Shown: positions 49,675 to 58,420 of the stretch, piece after piece
How the letters are laid out: every line of letters begins with the position of its first letter
Position numbering within the stretch: position 1 is the stretch's first letter
Source of the DNA: DATFXM01 sp035315885
GTDB lineage: Bacteria; Acidobacteriota; Blastocatellia; UBA7656
Assembly: GCA_035315885.1 (NCBI GenBank)
Contig: DATFXM010000058.1
Location: 81,697 to 145,696, forward strand
Length of the DNA: 64,000 nucleotides
Direction: 5' to 3'
Notes under the pieces: model-generated
Seen by the model: the letters and a program-made list of their open reading frames with translations, nothing else
Database searches by the model: none
What the model was told of the DNA's origin: nothing
Made by a program: the position numbers and the translations under genes

Positions 49675-52560
49675 ATCTCGTGATAGCGTAGCGCGAGCCA
49701 GCACGTCGTGAGGCAGGCTCTCGAGGAATCTCGATACCCCGGAAAAGAAGTTCGACTCGTATCCTTCGTGCGCGCTGAGCGGACAGGTGAAATACAGGTG
49801 CTCCTTGGCCCGAGTCGCCGCAACATAAAGAAGCCTCTTCTCTTCTTCGAGGTCTTCCAGATCGTCAGAAGCCCTCAACGCTGGAAACCATCCATCCATC
49901 ATCCAGATCACAAAAAGCGACTTCCATTCGAGCCCTTTCGCCGAGTGCACCGTTGAAAGCGTTACGTATCCGTCTCCTCGCTCCGCCGCGTCTGCAAGCG
50001 CCAGATCGACTGGATCCAACGCAAGATCCGCGAGGAAATCGTCACCCGTCTTGTAACGCTTCGCAATCGCCAGCAGGTGTTCAAGCTCCCGCTGACGCCT
50101 CGAATGATCGTCGTATCTTGCCTGAAGGATCGGCCGGTAAAATCGCTCGGCGGTCGCAAGCTGCCCTCGCGGAGTCTTCTGCTCGCTCACCGTCACCAGC
50201 AGATGAGCAAACCGGATCAATTGATCCTGGTAGCTGGACCTCGCCGGAAATTGTTTGAGCTTTCGGAACAGCGCAGCCTTCGTCTTTTGCGTTCGAAATT
50301 CCGTCCGCTCGACACCGAGATAGTGAAGGATCTGCTCGACCGTAGCGTCACCCACGTTGTCTACCAGCTTCAAAGAACGCCGCCAGGAGACGGTGTCCGA
50401 CGGATTGACGACGATTCTCAGAAAAGCCAACAGGTCCTTAATGTGCGCAGACTCCGCAAACTTGATCCCGCCAAACTTCCTGAACGGTATCCCGTGTCTG
50501 GCGAGCTCGATTTCCAGATCGAATGAATGAGAGCTTGCGCGAAACAGCACCGCTATGTCACTGAACGGCACTCCCTCTTCGCGGAGCTCATCAATGCGCT
50601 GCGCAACAAATCGCGACTGCTCGTTCTCGTCGCTTGTATTGACGAGTATTGGAGCTTCGCCGCCCGGCATACTGGAGAACAGGTGTTTTGAATATCCCTC
50701 ACTCACATCGGCTATCAGGTTGTTCGCCAGATCCAGTATCGGTTGTGTACTGCGAAAGTTCTCTTCGAGTTTTATGACGCGAGCTTCGGGAAACAGGGTC
50801 GGGAACTCGATCATGTTTTGAAAGCTAGCGCCGCGAAACGAGTAGATAGATTGAGCCTCGTCGCCTACAACCGCTACGTTGCCGCGAGTGCCGGCAATCA
50901 ACTGAATGATCTGTGCCTGCAGCTTGTTGGTGTCCTGATACTCATCGACCATCAAATACTGATACTGGTTCCCAAGCTTTTCGCGCAGCTCTTCGCTGGC
51001 GTCCATTGCGTCTCGGAACCGGACCAGCAAATCGTCGTAGCTCAGCAGATGACGATCGCGCTTGTACTGTTCGAATTCCTTGAACAGCACCTGAAGGTCC
51101 TTCTGTTTGTCGACGTACTGCGGATACTGGCGCTCAAGGACCTCGCCAATCGAGATGAGCTTGTTGACCGCCATGCTGAAGATCGCCCCGATTGTTCTCT
51201 TTCGCGGAAACCGCCGCTCTTTGCCGGTCAGCCCGAGCTGGCGGCGCATCATCTCAATCAGGTCTTCAGTATCGGCTTGATCCAGAACGCTGAACGACCT
51301 CGATACTCCCACGAGCTCGGAGTACTTCCGCAGAGTTGAATAGGCCAGCGAGTGAAACGTGCCGCCGGATACTCGCTGGCAACGCTCGTCGGCAAGTGCC
51401 GCCGCGCGGGCCAGCATGCTTGCGGCAGCCCTTCGCGTGAAGGTGAGTAGAAGCACGGACTCGGGAGGTACGCCGGCTTCCACCAACCGGGCAACTCGGT
51501 AAACGAGGGTCCTGGTCTTACCAGTTCCCGCTCCCGCGACTATCAGAAGCGGTCCGTCCAGTGTTGTGACCGCCTGATATTGCGCTTCGTTCAATGCGGC
51601 CTCGTAATCGACCTTAAGCGCTCGCTGAGGTGCGGCCGAGACAGTCCTCAACACGAGTTTGGTCTTCACAGAGCCACGCGTTCTGCCGAGCTCCAGACCT
51701 CGCCTCAGTTCCTTAATCTCTTCAGAGAGCTCTTTGATGGCCTGGTAACGTTGTCGAGGTTGTTTGGCGAGAGCTTTAGAAAGAATGCGATGTAGGTCGC
51801 GAGGCAACTCCGAGCTGAGCAAGTGGGGCGCCTTTGGTTCTTCGTGGAGGATCGCGTGCATCGTATCGATGTCATTATGGCCGGAGAATGGGCGCTTGCT
51901 GGTAGCCATTTCGTAGAGCACGATACCGAACGAGAACACGTCGCTGCGCTGATCGACCTTTCGCCCCAGGATTTGCTCAGGCGACATGTAATCGATCGTT
52001 CCCATGATTGTTCCAGCTTGAGTCTTGACCTGAATCACCGTGTTTTCGGCGCTGTTTTTGCGAAGCGTGTTCTCTCGCGCGATGAGCTTTGCGAGTCCGA
52101 AGTCGAGAATCTTTGCGTAGCCGTCGCGGCTGATCATGAGATTCTCGGGTTTCAGGTCCCGATGAACAATGCCGTGTTCGTGGGCCTTTGCGAGTCCCTC
52201 GGCGACCTGAGTTGCGATTTCGAGAGCTTCGGCAAAGGAAAGCGACTTGTTGCTTATCCGGCTGCGCAGGGTATCGCCAGTGATGTACTCCATGGCGATG
52301 TAGGGCTTGCCCTCGGATTCGCCGATGTCGTAGATCGTCAATATGTGAGGGTGATTCAGTGCGGAGGCGGCGCGTGCCTCTTGAAGGAAACGCAGGCGTC
52401 GCTCTTCGTGAGGGAGAGCTTCGGAGCTGAGGAGCTTGAGCGCTACGATGCGGTCGAGTTTTTCATCGTGAGCCTTATAGACCGTACCCATCCCTCCAGC
52501 GCCTATGCGTTCGAGGATTCGGTATTGCGCAATCCAGGTGCCTTTTGCGATCGCCTTCAT
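49669..52560 (-). CDS. Ser/Thr protein kinase fused to UvrD/Rep-type DNA helicase
   Basis: 963 residues, one continuous frame. Residues 12-275: PknB-like kinase with GAGGMGTVYKAHD, the Lys of IVALKLLSSE, HRDLKPENLM, DFGLAKL, GTIDYMSPEQ and RSDVFSFGIVLYEM. A linker (RRGLELGRTRG) leads to a complete superfamily 1A helicase: Q-motif LNEAQYQAV, Walker A AGAGTGKTRTL (about 345), TFTRRAAASML, Walker B MVDEYQDTNK, VGDEAQSIYSFRGA, LEENFRSTQPIL, STVHSAKGLEWKSLFV and EEKRLLYVAATRAKEHL. So both halves look active. No transmembrane or PASTA segment. Role inferred: phospho-regulated DNA repair or replication-restart helicase. No clear ribosome site; stop codon lies in a heptad array. Confidence 0.95.
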   Translation of the reverse strand: MKAIAKGTWIAQYRILERIGAGGMGTVYKAHDEKLDRIVALKLLSSEALPHEERRLRFLQEARAASALNHPHILTIYDIGESEGKPYIAMEYITGDTLRSRISNKSLSFAEALEIATQVAEGLAKAHEHGIVHRDLKPENLMISRDGYAKILDFGLAKLIARENTLRKNSAENTVIQVKTQAGTIMGTIDYMSPEQILGRKVDQRSDVFSFGIVLYEMATSKRPFSGHNDIDTMHAILHEEPKAPHLLSSELPRDLHRILSKALAKQPRQRYQAIKELSEEIKELRRGLELGRTRGSVKTKLVLRTVSAAPQRALKVDYEAALNEAQYQAVTTLDGPLLIVAGAGTGKTRTLVYRVARLVEAGVPPESVLLLTFTRRAAASMLARAAALADERCQRVSGGTFHSLAYSTLRKYSELVGVSRSFSVLDQADTEDLIEMMRRQLGLTGKERRFPRKRTIGAIFSMAVNKLISIGEVLERQYPQYVDKQKDLQVLFKEFEQYKRDRHLLSYDDLLVRFRDAMDASEELREKLGNQYQYLMVDEYQDTNKLQAQIIQLIAGTRGNVAVVGDEAQSIYSFRGASFQNMIEFPTLFPEARVIKLEENFRSTQPILDLANNLIADVSEGYSKHLFSSMPGGEAPILVNTSDENEQSRFVAQRIDELREEGVPFSDIAVLFRASSHSFDLEIELARHGIPFRKFGGIKFAESAHIKDLLAFLRIVVNPSDTVSWRRSLKLVDNVGDATVEQILHYLGVERTEFRTQKTKAALFRKLKQFPARSSYQDQLIRFAHLLVTVSEQKTPRGQLATAERFYRPILQARYDDHSRRQRELEHLLAIAKRYKTGDDFLADLALDPVDLALADAAERGDGYVTLSTVHSAKGLEWKSLFVIWMMDGWFPALRASDDLEDLEEEKRLLYVAATRAKEHLYFTCPLSAHEGYESNFFSGVSRFLESLPHDVLARATLSRDQ

Positions 52561-52620
52561 AGGGGTACAAAGGCTACTCGAGCCTTGTGACGGAACAATC
52601 TTAGTTGATTCGGTGCGATA

Positions 52621-52790
52621 GCTGAAGGGAGAGGCGAGGAGGAGAGACGCGGGGACGCGGAGACGCGGGAGGAGTCCGTTTCGGGTTTAGGGTTTAGGGT
52701 TTCGGGTTCGTCAGATAGAGACTCTGATGGCGAGCATTGCTCGACGAAAGACTCTGAATCAAATGAATCCGAAACCCTAAACCGACTCGT
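52621..52790. repeat. GC-rich array followed by GGGTTTA heptad element
   Basis: AGAGGCGAGGAGGAGAGACG and GGGGACGCGGAGACGCGGGAGG (52631-52670) are followed directly by TTTCGGGTTTAGGG-TTTAGGG-TTTCGGG (52678-52707) and, after 60 bases, the complement CCGAAACCCTAAACC (52768-52782). Two repeat classes abut in one gap upstream of both divergent genes. The plant-telomere-like TTTAGGG word is coincidental. Confidence 0.75.
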
Positions 52791-52894
52791 CCCCGCGTCG
52801 CTCACTCTCCCTGCAAGGAGCAGCCTCCTGATCGTTCATACTACTGACCGAAAATACCCAGCCCGCCAAAATCGATCTAGCCCAGGGAGTACCC

Positions 52895-54133
52895 ATGAAA
52901 GCCATGACTGTCCGGATTGGCTGTGCCCTGCTTGTACTCGGCATGCTTGCGGCTTCAACGCCTGTAGACGCACGAACCGCCAAACGCAAGTCTGCCAAAC
53001 GCCAAGTACATACAACTTCGAAACAGGATTGGCGCGTCGGCGAGCCCATCAACTTCCAGAACCTCGCTGTCTTCCCCATACTGTCGAACGCGAAATCTGC
53101 GCCGACGCAATACATCACCCTCGATCAAGGCCTGCGGAGCGGCAAAGTAATCGTAAGCGAAATCGGCGTAAATGGACGCACGCACCGATTACAACCAGGC
53201 CACATCGACAGTGGCAGCGCACAGGTCAACACGCTTCTAGTCACCAATCGCTCGGGGAAGCCATTGATCCTCATTGCCGGAGAGCTGGTGGTTGGCGGGA
53301 ACCAGGACCGCATGGTAGGCCACGATTGCCTGATTGAGGCAAGCGCCAAACCTGTTCCTATTGACGTTTTTTGCGTCGAGCACGGCCGTTGGAGCGAAGA
53401 CTCAGAATTTGGCAGAAACAGGACGGACACTATTGGCACGAGTACGAGTGCGTCGCTTGGGGCCGAGCGACGCTCGCGAAGAGGCCGAGGACATGCGATC
53501 GGCAGAGGCCACGGTGGGGGCGTGGGAACGGGTGTAGTCACTACAGGTGGCGGCAGCTTTCTGGTCACTACGGCGCCCGGCAATTTTGCTTCTGCCAACG
53601 AAGTGATGGCCGCGCCAGAGCTGCGGGAAAAGGCGCAAGCCTTGAAGAACCAAAGCGCGGTCTGGGACGAGGTCTCAACTTTGGAGCGCGAAAACAATGC
53701 TGCGTCGTCGACAGGAACCATCAACCACGTGATCGCAGACAAGAACGTAGCAGCCAGCCTAAGTGCGTACGAACATGAGTTACGAGAACACCTGCCGGCC
53801 GATGCCGTCGGAATAATCGCGGCAATCAACGGACAGATCGTGTCTGCCGACGTTTTTGCGGCCCCTTCGGTGTTCCGCGTCTACTGGCCAAAGCTGCTGC
53901 GATCGCTCGCTTTGCAAGCGACGAGCAAACCGACTGAGAGTAAGGATCTGCCAAGCGTCGAACAAGCCCACGCCTTCTTGACCCAGGACCTGGACACAAG
54001 AAAGGTATCGGATCATAAACCGCTTTACACACTCGTAGAAAGTCAGTCAGACCGCGAAGCTATTTTCGAGCTTGAGTCGTCGAGCAAGGCTGCGCGTTCA
54101 ATGATTCACTTCAATAAGGTGACACGGCACTGA
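52895..54133 (+). CDS. secreted ARPP-1-like domain protein
   Basis: 412 residues. Signal peptide (MKAMTVRIGCALLVLGMLAA). Residues about 50-165 resemble the ARPP-1 (ARG/rhodanese-phosphatase-associated) domain: FQNLAVFPIL, TLDQGLRSGKVIVSEI, LLVTNRSGKPLILIAGELVV, GGNQDRMVGHDCLIEA and VFCVEHGRW. An Arg/Gly-rich insert (ERRSRRGRGHAIGRGHGGG) follows at about 190-215, then the C-terminal part (HLPADAVGIIAAINGQIVSA). Biochemical role unknown. ATG has AGGGAG seven bases upstream. The next secreted-protein gene lies on the same strand. Confidence 0.72.
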   Translation: MKAMTVRIGCALLVLGMLAASTPVDARTAKRKSAKRQVHTTSKQDWRVGEPINFQNLAVFPILSNAKSAPTQYITLDQGLRSGKVIVSEIGVNGRTHRLQPGHIDSGSAQVNTLLVTNRSGKPLILIAGELVVGGNQDRMVGHDCLIEASAKPVPIDVFCVEHGRWSEDSEFGRNRTDTIGTSTSASLGAERRSRRGRGHAIGRGHGGGVGTGVVTTGGGSFLVTTAPGNFASANEVMAAPELREKAQALKNQSAVWDEVSTLERENNAASSTGTINHVIADKNVAASLSAYEHELREHLPADAVGIIAAINGQIVSADVFAAPSVFRVYWPKLLRSLALQATSKPTESKDLPSVEQAHAFLTQDLDTRKVSDHKPLYTLVESQSDREAIFELESSSKAARSMIHFNKVTRH

Positions 54134-54137
54134 GACA

Positions 54138-54338
54138 ATTGCTGAGTGCTGTGTGCTGAGTGAATGTAACCCCCAGCGCGGCGCGACCTTCTCCGGGGTT
54201 GTGACTAGAGCGTTGTGAGTGAATAATGCGAGTCACAACAACATCTGATAAGGAGATCACCAGATTCGATACCAGGCTAATAAGAGGTCCTCGCGCCGCT
54301 CCCGACTCAGCACTCAGCACTCAGCGCTCAGCACTTTC
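54138..54338. repeat. CTGAGTG heptad element, right arm entering a gene
   Basis: Left arm TTGCTGAGTGCTGTGTGCTGAG starts four bases after the ARPP-1-like gene stop. Right arm GACTCAGCACTCAGCACTCAGCGCTCAGCACT lies at 54304-54335, read in frame as part of the next protein's N-terminus. Between are AACCCCC...GGGGTTGTG, an opened-up version of the core. Confidence 0.75.
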
Positions 54339-55124
54339 TTCCTCCTCGTAGTCCTCGCGATCTCTGGGCACGCCGCGGCCGCAGATGATCCCGAGCCCGT
54401 TGTGACCGACTTCTTTCGCGCGATCTATTCCAAGAACGCAACCAAGTTCATAGATCTGGTAATTCCGCGTGCCGGTGCTGAAGTTCTTCTCGGCGACGAG
54501 GCATCTACGAAAGATGCCTCCGAGGTTGAAGCGAAACTCAAGGGCCTTCGCCTCGAACAGGTGCAGCCGTTTCGTTATCAGGGCAAGACTCTCGCCGCGA
54601 CTAAGGAGGGCCAATACCCGGACGGAACAACCGTACGCTACATGGCAGCTGACAACGGTAACCTCACCATCGTGACTCTCGTGAAAAAAGACTCTCGATG
54701 GCGTGTAGACGTGCGATGGTGGCTGAAGGAGAGAGAGATGGTGGTCTCGGACCGCGCCGCGACTAACGACAAGGAAGTCGCTGTCAAAAAGTTCCTGTTG
54801 AACCTGCTGCGGCTCAATCGACGCGCGGTAACCGAGAGCATCGTACCTGGAGGAGATATCAATCTGGTGTTCAAGGACACGCCCAGCGTTCCCGAACCAT
54901 CGGATCAGCTCTACGCTCTTGCGCTCGAAATGCCCTTGATAGAGCCCGAACCTGAGGAACTATATCCATTGCCTTCGGGGAAGCTCGTGAAGAAAGGGAG
55001 TTCCGCTGACGAAGCGGTCCTGGTTGGTATCTACGGTCCCACTGAGGTCGTGTTTCAATTGAAGCGCGTGAAAGGCGAATGGCGGATCGTTCCGGAAGCC
55101 TACTACGGGATCTTGAATCAGTAG
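54264..55124 (+). CDS. secreted protein of unknown function, start codon uncertain
   Basis: 286 residues if started at ATT 54264, which has AAGGAG eight bases upstream. No ATG, GTG or TTG exists between the in-frame stop at 54249 and the signal peptide. A GTG at 54402 would remove the signal sequence. The reading gives a basic stretch, the repeat-coded LSTQHSALST, then a hydrophobic segment (FFLLVVLAISGHAAA) with likely cleavage before ADDPEP. The mature part (SKNATKFIDLVIPRAG, RWRVDVRWWLKERE) is not assigned to a family. An ATG at 54226 opens a different frame, so repeat expansion may have shifted the original start. Convergent with the exporter gene, 34 bases apart. Confidence 0.65.
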   Translation: MRYQANKRSSRRSRLSTQHSALSTFFLLVVLAISGHAAAADDPEPVVTDFFRAIYSKNATKFIDLVIPRAGAEVLLGDEASTKDASEVEAKLKGLRLEQVQPFRYQGKTLAATKEGQYPDGTTVRYMAADNGNLTIVTLVKKDSRWRVDVRWWLKEREMVVSDRAATNDKEVAVKKFLLNLLRLNRRAVTESIVPGGDINLVFKDTPSVPEPSDQLYALALEMPLIEPEPEELYPLPSGKLVKKGSSADEAVLVGIYGPTEVVFQLKRVKGEWRIVPEAYYGILNQ

Positions 55125-55158
55125 CCCTCAGTCCACGTCCGACGAAGACGTGTCGTCA

Positions 55159-57540
55159 TCAGGCAATTGGCTCCTGCTTCTCCCGACTGCGCCCCAACTG
55201 TGCTGCCTTTGTCGAACCCAACGCGGCCGGCGAAAACATTCTCGTCTTCATCAACGCGGGCAAGAATGCAAGATCCGCAGACAAGCACGCCGCTATTGTC
55301 AGCGCCCACAGCACGCCCCCGGTTCGCACTGGCGCAAACGACGACAACACAAAAACGAGGAACGCGAGTATCAACATCAGGTTTGCAAGCACCATTGGCT
55401 TGCCGGTCCTGATCATCGTAAGCCACATGATCCAGCCTTCATCCTCCGGCAAATCATTAGAGCGTTCGGCAGTGGACTGCCGATATCGCCTGATCATATG
55501 AACCGCATTATCCACAGCGAGCCCCAGGACTCCAGTGGCTATCAAGCTGGTCGTGATGTCCAGCGTGATGCCGCTCCAACCCATGAAACCGAAGAAGCCA
55601 AGGATGGGCATCAGGTTCGGCAACAGCGCCAGCAAACCCGTGGCAAACGATCGGAACAGAATTGTCATCATCAAGTAGATCGAGATGACGGCGATAACCA
55701 GGCTAGAGACCTGTGAATCTGCGACCGAGTCCGATGCGTCGTTCAACAACACGGCCGACCCGGTCGGGCGAACAGACAGCTCAGCGGGCAAGTTCACCGC
55801 AGACCATTCCGATATTCTCCGGGTCAGTTGTCTAAGCTCGTTAGACCCCGACAAGCTGGTCCTCAAAATGACTACGGCTCTGCTCAGGTCACGACTCACC
55901 AGTCGATAGATCGCCTCATCCTCAGAAACCAGCTTCAAAGGATCGAGCTGCGCCCCGCGCTCCCCGGCACCCGTGCCTTCTGGAGAGCCGGTCGCTACTT
56001 TGTTGACTCGTCGAACTATGTCGGCGATCGAAATCGCTGAGTCGACGCCTGGCTGACTCAAGGCGAATTGTTCAAGGCTATACAGCCGATCGATGAAACG
56101 AGGAGACGCGACCAGCCCGGTGTGCGGAGCCCCCTCGTCGCTGCCGCTCACGACAAGTTGAACTGAAACAATGCCCGCGAGCCGTTCATGAATCTCTTCC
56201 GCGTCTCGTACCGTCTGGCTGCGCTTTGGAAAGATCCGCAGGTAATCAGTGTTTATCTGAAGCCAGATTGCGCCAATCCCGAACGCAGCGGTTACCAACA
56301 GAGACGTCGTAAGAACCATCCAACGACGGTAAACAATCAACGCGGTAAGATGCCGGAGATACTTGTTCATCGAGACGACATAGTCTTTTTGCAGATCCAC
56401 TCGTCCAAGCGCGCGTGCCGGCAACAATGACAGCGCAGCCGGTATGAACGCGGCGCCGAGCATCAGCATCGAGAACACTCCAAAAGTATTGAAGAGTCCC
56501 ATGTCTCGAACGGTCGGAACCGCGCTCGACGCTAATGCGCCAAAGCCAGCCATCGTAGCTGTGCCCGACACTATGATCGCCGGACTGATGAAATTCAGCC
56601 CGTCTACCCATTCCCTACGCTCGTTCGCCATGTCGGCCTTTTCATCGAGGCGAGACATCGAAATTCGATACTGATTCAGCACGTGGAAGAAGTATGAGCT
56701 GCCGACCGCCATCAACACCGTCGGAATCGCGAGCGTGGTCAACGTGATTGGTTTTCCGAACGCGCTCATCAGACCAAGCGTCCAGGTCAGCCCGATAAAC
56801 AACGCCGCTGTCGGGAGTGCCGCCCCCCAAATCGTGCGATAGACCATAAAAAACACGAGGAAGCACAGGACCGCGGCGATCGGAGACAACAGTCCGAAGT
56901 CTCTCACCATGTTCTTAACGCCGCGCGCCTCGATGATCGGGACGCCGGCAAACAACAACCTGTAAGGCAGATTCTCGGCTCGAGCAGCAGTTTCGATGCG
57001 TTCGGCCGCCGCGCGAGTTTGAGCCTCATCGAGCGGCTTAAGAAACACGTTGATTGCCGCGGTCTTCCCGTCGGCGGAGACAAGCTGCCGCACGTACAGG
57101 GGATCACTTAGCACTTCATTTCTCAGTCGCGCGAGTTCGATCTCGCTTGCCGAGCGTCGCAACGCAGCCGGCACGAGCTTCTCGACACTGATGTTTCCCT
57201 TCTGACCCCTGATCGCCTCGATATTAGTCAGGCTGCGAGCCTCCTCGACTCCGTCCACCGACTCGAGGGTTCTGGTGAGCCGCGCGATGTTGCGCAGGAC
57301 TTCCGTAGTGAAGACGTTCTCGGTATCGATCGCGACGATGATTATGCGGTCATCGCCGAACGTCTGCCTGACCTGGTGGAAGAAATGCAGGGCCTCGTCT
57401 TTTTGAGCGAGTGTCTCTGGAGACCCGTTGAATCGCATGCCAAATCCGACAAGGGAAGCCAGAGCGGCGACAGTAATGATGGCTGTTGTTCCCAGGATGA
57501 GCCACGGATGGTATACAACAAAGCGGGCGGACTTGATCAT
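55159..57540 (-). CDS. RND/MMPL-family exporter
   Basis: 793 residues with about 12 membrane helices in two MMPL repeats, each preceded by a periplasmic domain (residues about 40-210 and 440-610). Seen: HPWLILGTTAIITVAALASL at the N-terminus, LTTLAIPTVLMAVGSSYFFH and ITTSLIATGVLGLAVDNAVH as the conserved helix-4-like segments with the buried Asp in the second (AVDNAVH). Related to SecDF/HpnN-type lipid exporters driven by the proton gradient; substrate unknown. ATG at 57540. A final basic tail (RSREKQEPIA). Confidence 0.9.
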   Translation of the reverse strand: MIKSARFVVYHPWLILGTTAIITVAALASLVGFGMRFNGSPETLAQKDEALHFFHQVRQTFGDDRIIIVAIDTENVFTTEVLRNIARLTRTLESVDGVEEARSLTNIEAIRGQKGNISVEKLVPAALRRSASEIELARLRNEVLSDPLYVRQLVSADGKTAAINVFLKPLDEAQTRAAAERIETAARAENLPYRLLFAGVPIIEARGVKNMVRDFGLLSPIAAVLCFLVFFMVYRTIWGAALPTAALFIGLTWTLGLMSAFGKPITLTTLAIPTVLMAVGSSYFFHVLNQYRISMSRLDEKADMANERREWVDGLNFISPAIIVSGTATMAGFGALASSAVPTVRDMGLFNTFGVFSMLMLGAAFIPAALSLLPARALGRVDLQKDYVVSMNKYLRHLTALIVYRRWMVLTTSLLVTAAFGIGAIWLQINTDYLRIFPKRSQTVRDAEEIHERLAGIVSVQLVVSGSDEGAPHTGLVASPRFIDRLYSLEQFALSQPGVDSAISIADIVRRVNKVATGSPEGTGAGERGAQLDPLKLVSEDEAIYRLVSRDLSRAVVILRTSLSGSNELRQLTRRISEWSAVNLPAELSVRPTGSAVLLNDASDSVADSQVSSLVIAVISIYLMMTILFRSFATGLLALLPNLMPILGFFGFMGWSGITLDITTSLIATGVLGLAVDNAVHMIRRYRQSTAERSNDLPEDEGWIMWLTMIRTGKPMVLANLMLILAFLVFVLSSFAPVRTGGVLWALTIAACLSADLAFLPALMKTRMFSPAALGSTKAAQLGRSREKQEPIA

Positions 57541-57617
57541 AAGCTCAAATAGACGAATTCATCGGCGATGGAGGAAGAGCTCAAGCGGATGAGTTTAGAA
57601 GAAACACTGCGCCTATG

Positions 57618-58322
57618 CTAGCCGGCAGGGTTGAAGCGATAGCCCACCCACGGTTCGGTGATGATGTACCGCGGCTTCTGAGGGTCCGGCTCGATCTTGC
57701 GTCGAAGCTGATTGATGCAGACTCTCAAGTACTCGGTCTGCTCAGTTGACTCCGCGCCCCAGACAGCCGCGAGCAACGCTCTATGGGTCACGACCTTTCC
57801 GGCGTTTCGGGCGAGATGCTTCAGCACATCGAACTCCTTTGGCGTGAGCTTCACCTCGTTGCCGGATATTGTGACGCGCCGTTCATTGATTTCGATTGTC
57901 AGATCGCCCGCGGTAAGGACCGACGAATCCGCGTCGCTTGTCTGCCAGCGCCTAAGGACCGCTCGCATTCGCGCAAGCAGTTCGTCGAGACTGAATGGTT
58001 TTGTGACGTAATCGTCGGCACCGGCGTCCAGCGCCGCAATCTTGTCTTTTTCAGCACCCTTTGCCGATAGCACTACGATGGGCACCTCCGAGAACTCGCG
58101 CACTCTCTGACATACCTCGGTGCCGTTCATCTCGGGCATGCCCAGGTCGAGTATTACAATGTCGGGCGGCTGTTTTCTGATCTCGTCCAGCGCCTCCTTA
58201 CCCCCGGGTGCCGTTCGAACTTCGTAACCGCGAGCTGAAAGACTCGCCCGCAGCACGCGGAGTATCTGCGGCTCGTCGTCGACCACCAGAACAACCGGTT
58301 TTTCCTTTATTGAGTGATTCAT
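57618..58322 (-). CDS. kdpE: KdpE-like OmpR-family response regulator
   Basis: 234 residues. Receiver domain: acidic pair VVDDEPQILR, phospho-acceptor Asp in IVILDLGMPEMNG (about 56), Thr/Ser in VVLSAKGAEKDK, Lys in DDYVTKPFSLDEL. Winged helix: KLTPKEFDVLKHLARNAGKV, VCINQLRRKIEPDP and the terminal TEPWVGYRFNPAG, as in KdpE. Should activate kdpFABC for high-affinity K+ uptake. Follows the histidine kinase gene by 98 bases on the same strand; ribosome site weak. Confidence 0.9.
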   Translation of the reverse strand: MNHSIKEKPVVLVVDDEPQILRVLRASLSARGYEVRTAPGGKEALDEIRKQPPDIVILDLGMPEMNGTEVCQRVREFSEVPIVVLSAKGAEKDKIAALDAGADDYVTKPFSLDELLARMRAVLRRWQTSDADSSVLTAGDLTIEINERRVTISGNEVKLTPKEFDVLKHLARNAGKVVTHRALLAAVWGAESTEQTEYLRVCINQLRRKIEPDPQKPRYIITEPWVGYRFNPAG

Positions 58323-58420
58323 CTAGAGATTGTCGTTTGAGCGCAAAAGCGCCGCCGGTGCGAACACTCGAACATTTGTTTCTACTGTAGCATTGCGACT
58401 ATGGGTTGAAAAAAGCCCCT

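Noticed and set aside
45747..49806. Several frames of 60-210 residues opposite the ftsB-like and DUF4388 genes
   Set aside because: They are antisense shadows of strongly coding regions with no domain or start-site support.
52676..52790. TTTAGGG repeats resembling plant telomeres, hence eukaryotic contamination
   Set aside because: Only about four degenerate units, with an inverted partner, inside a clearly bacterial gene context and of the same design as the other heptad elements.
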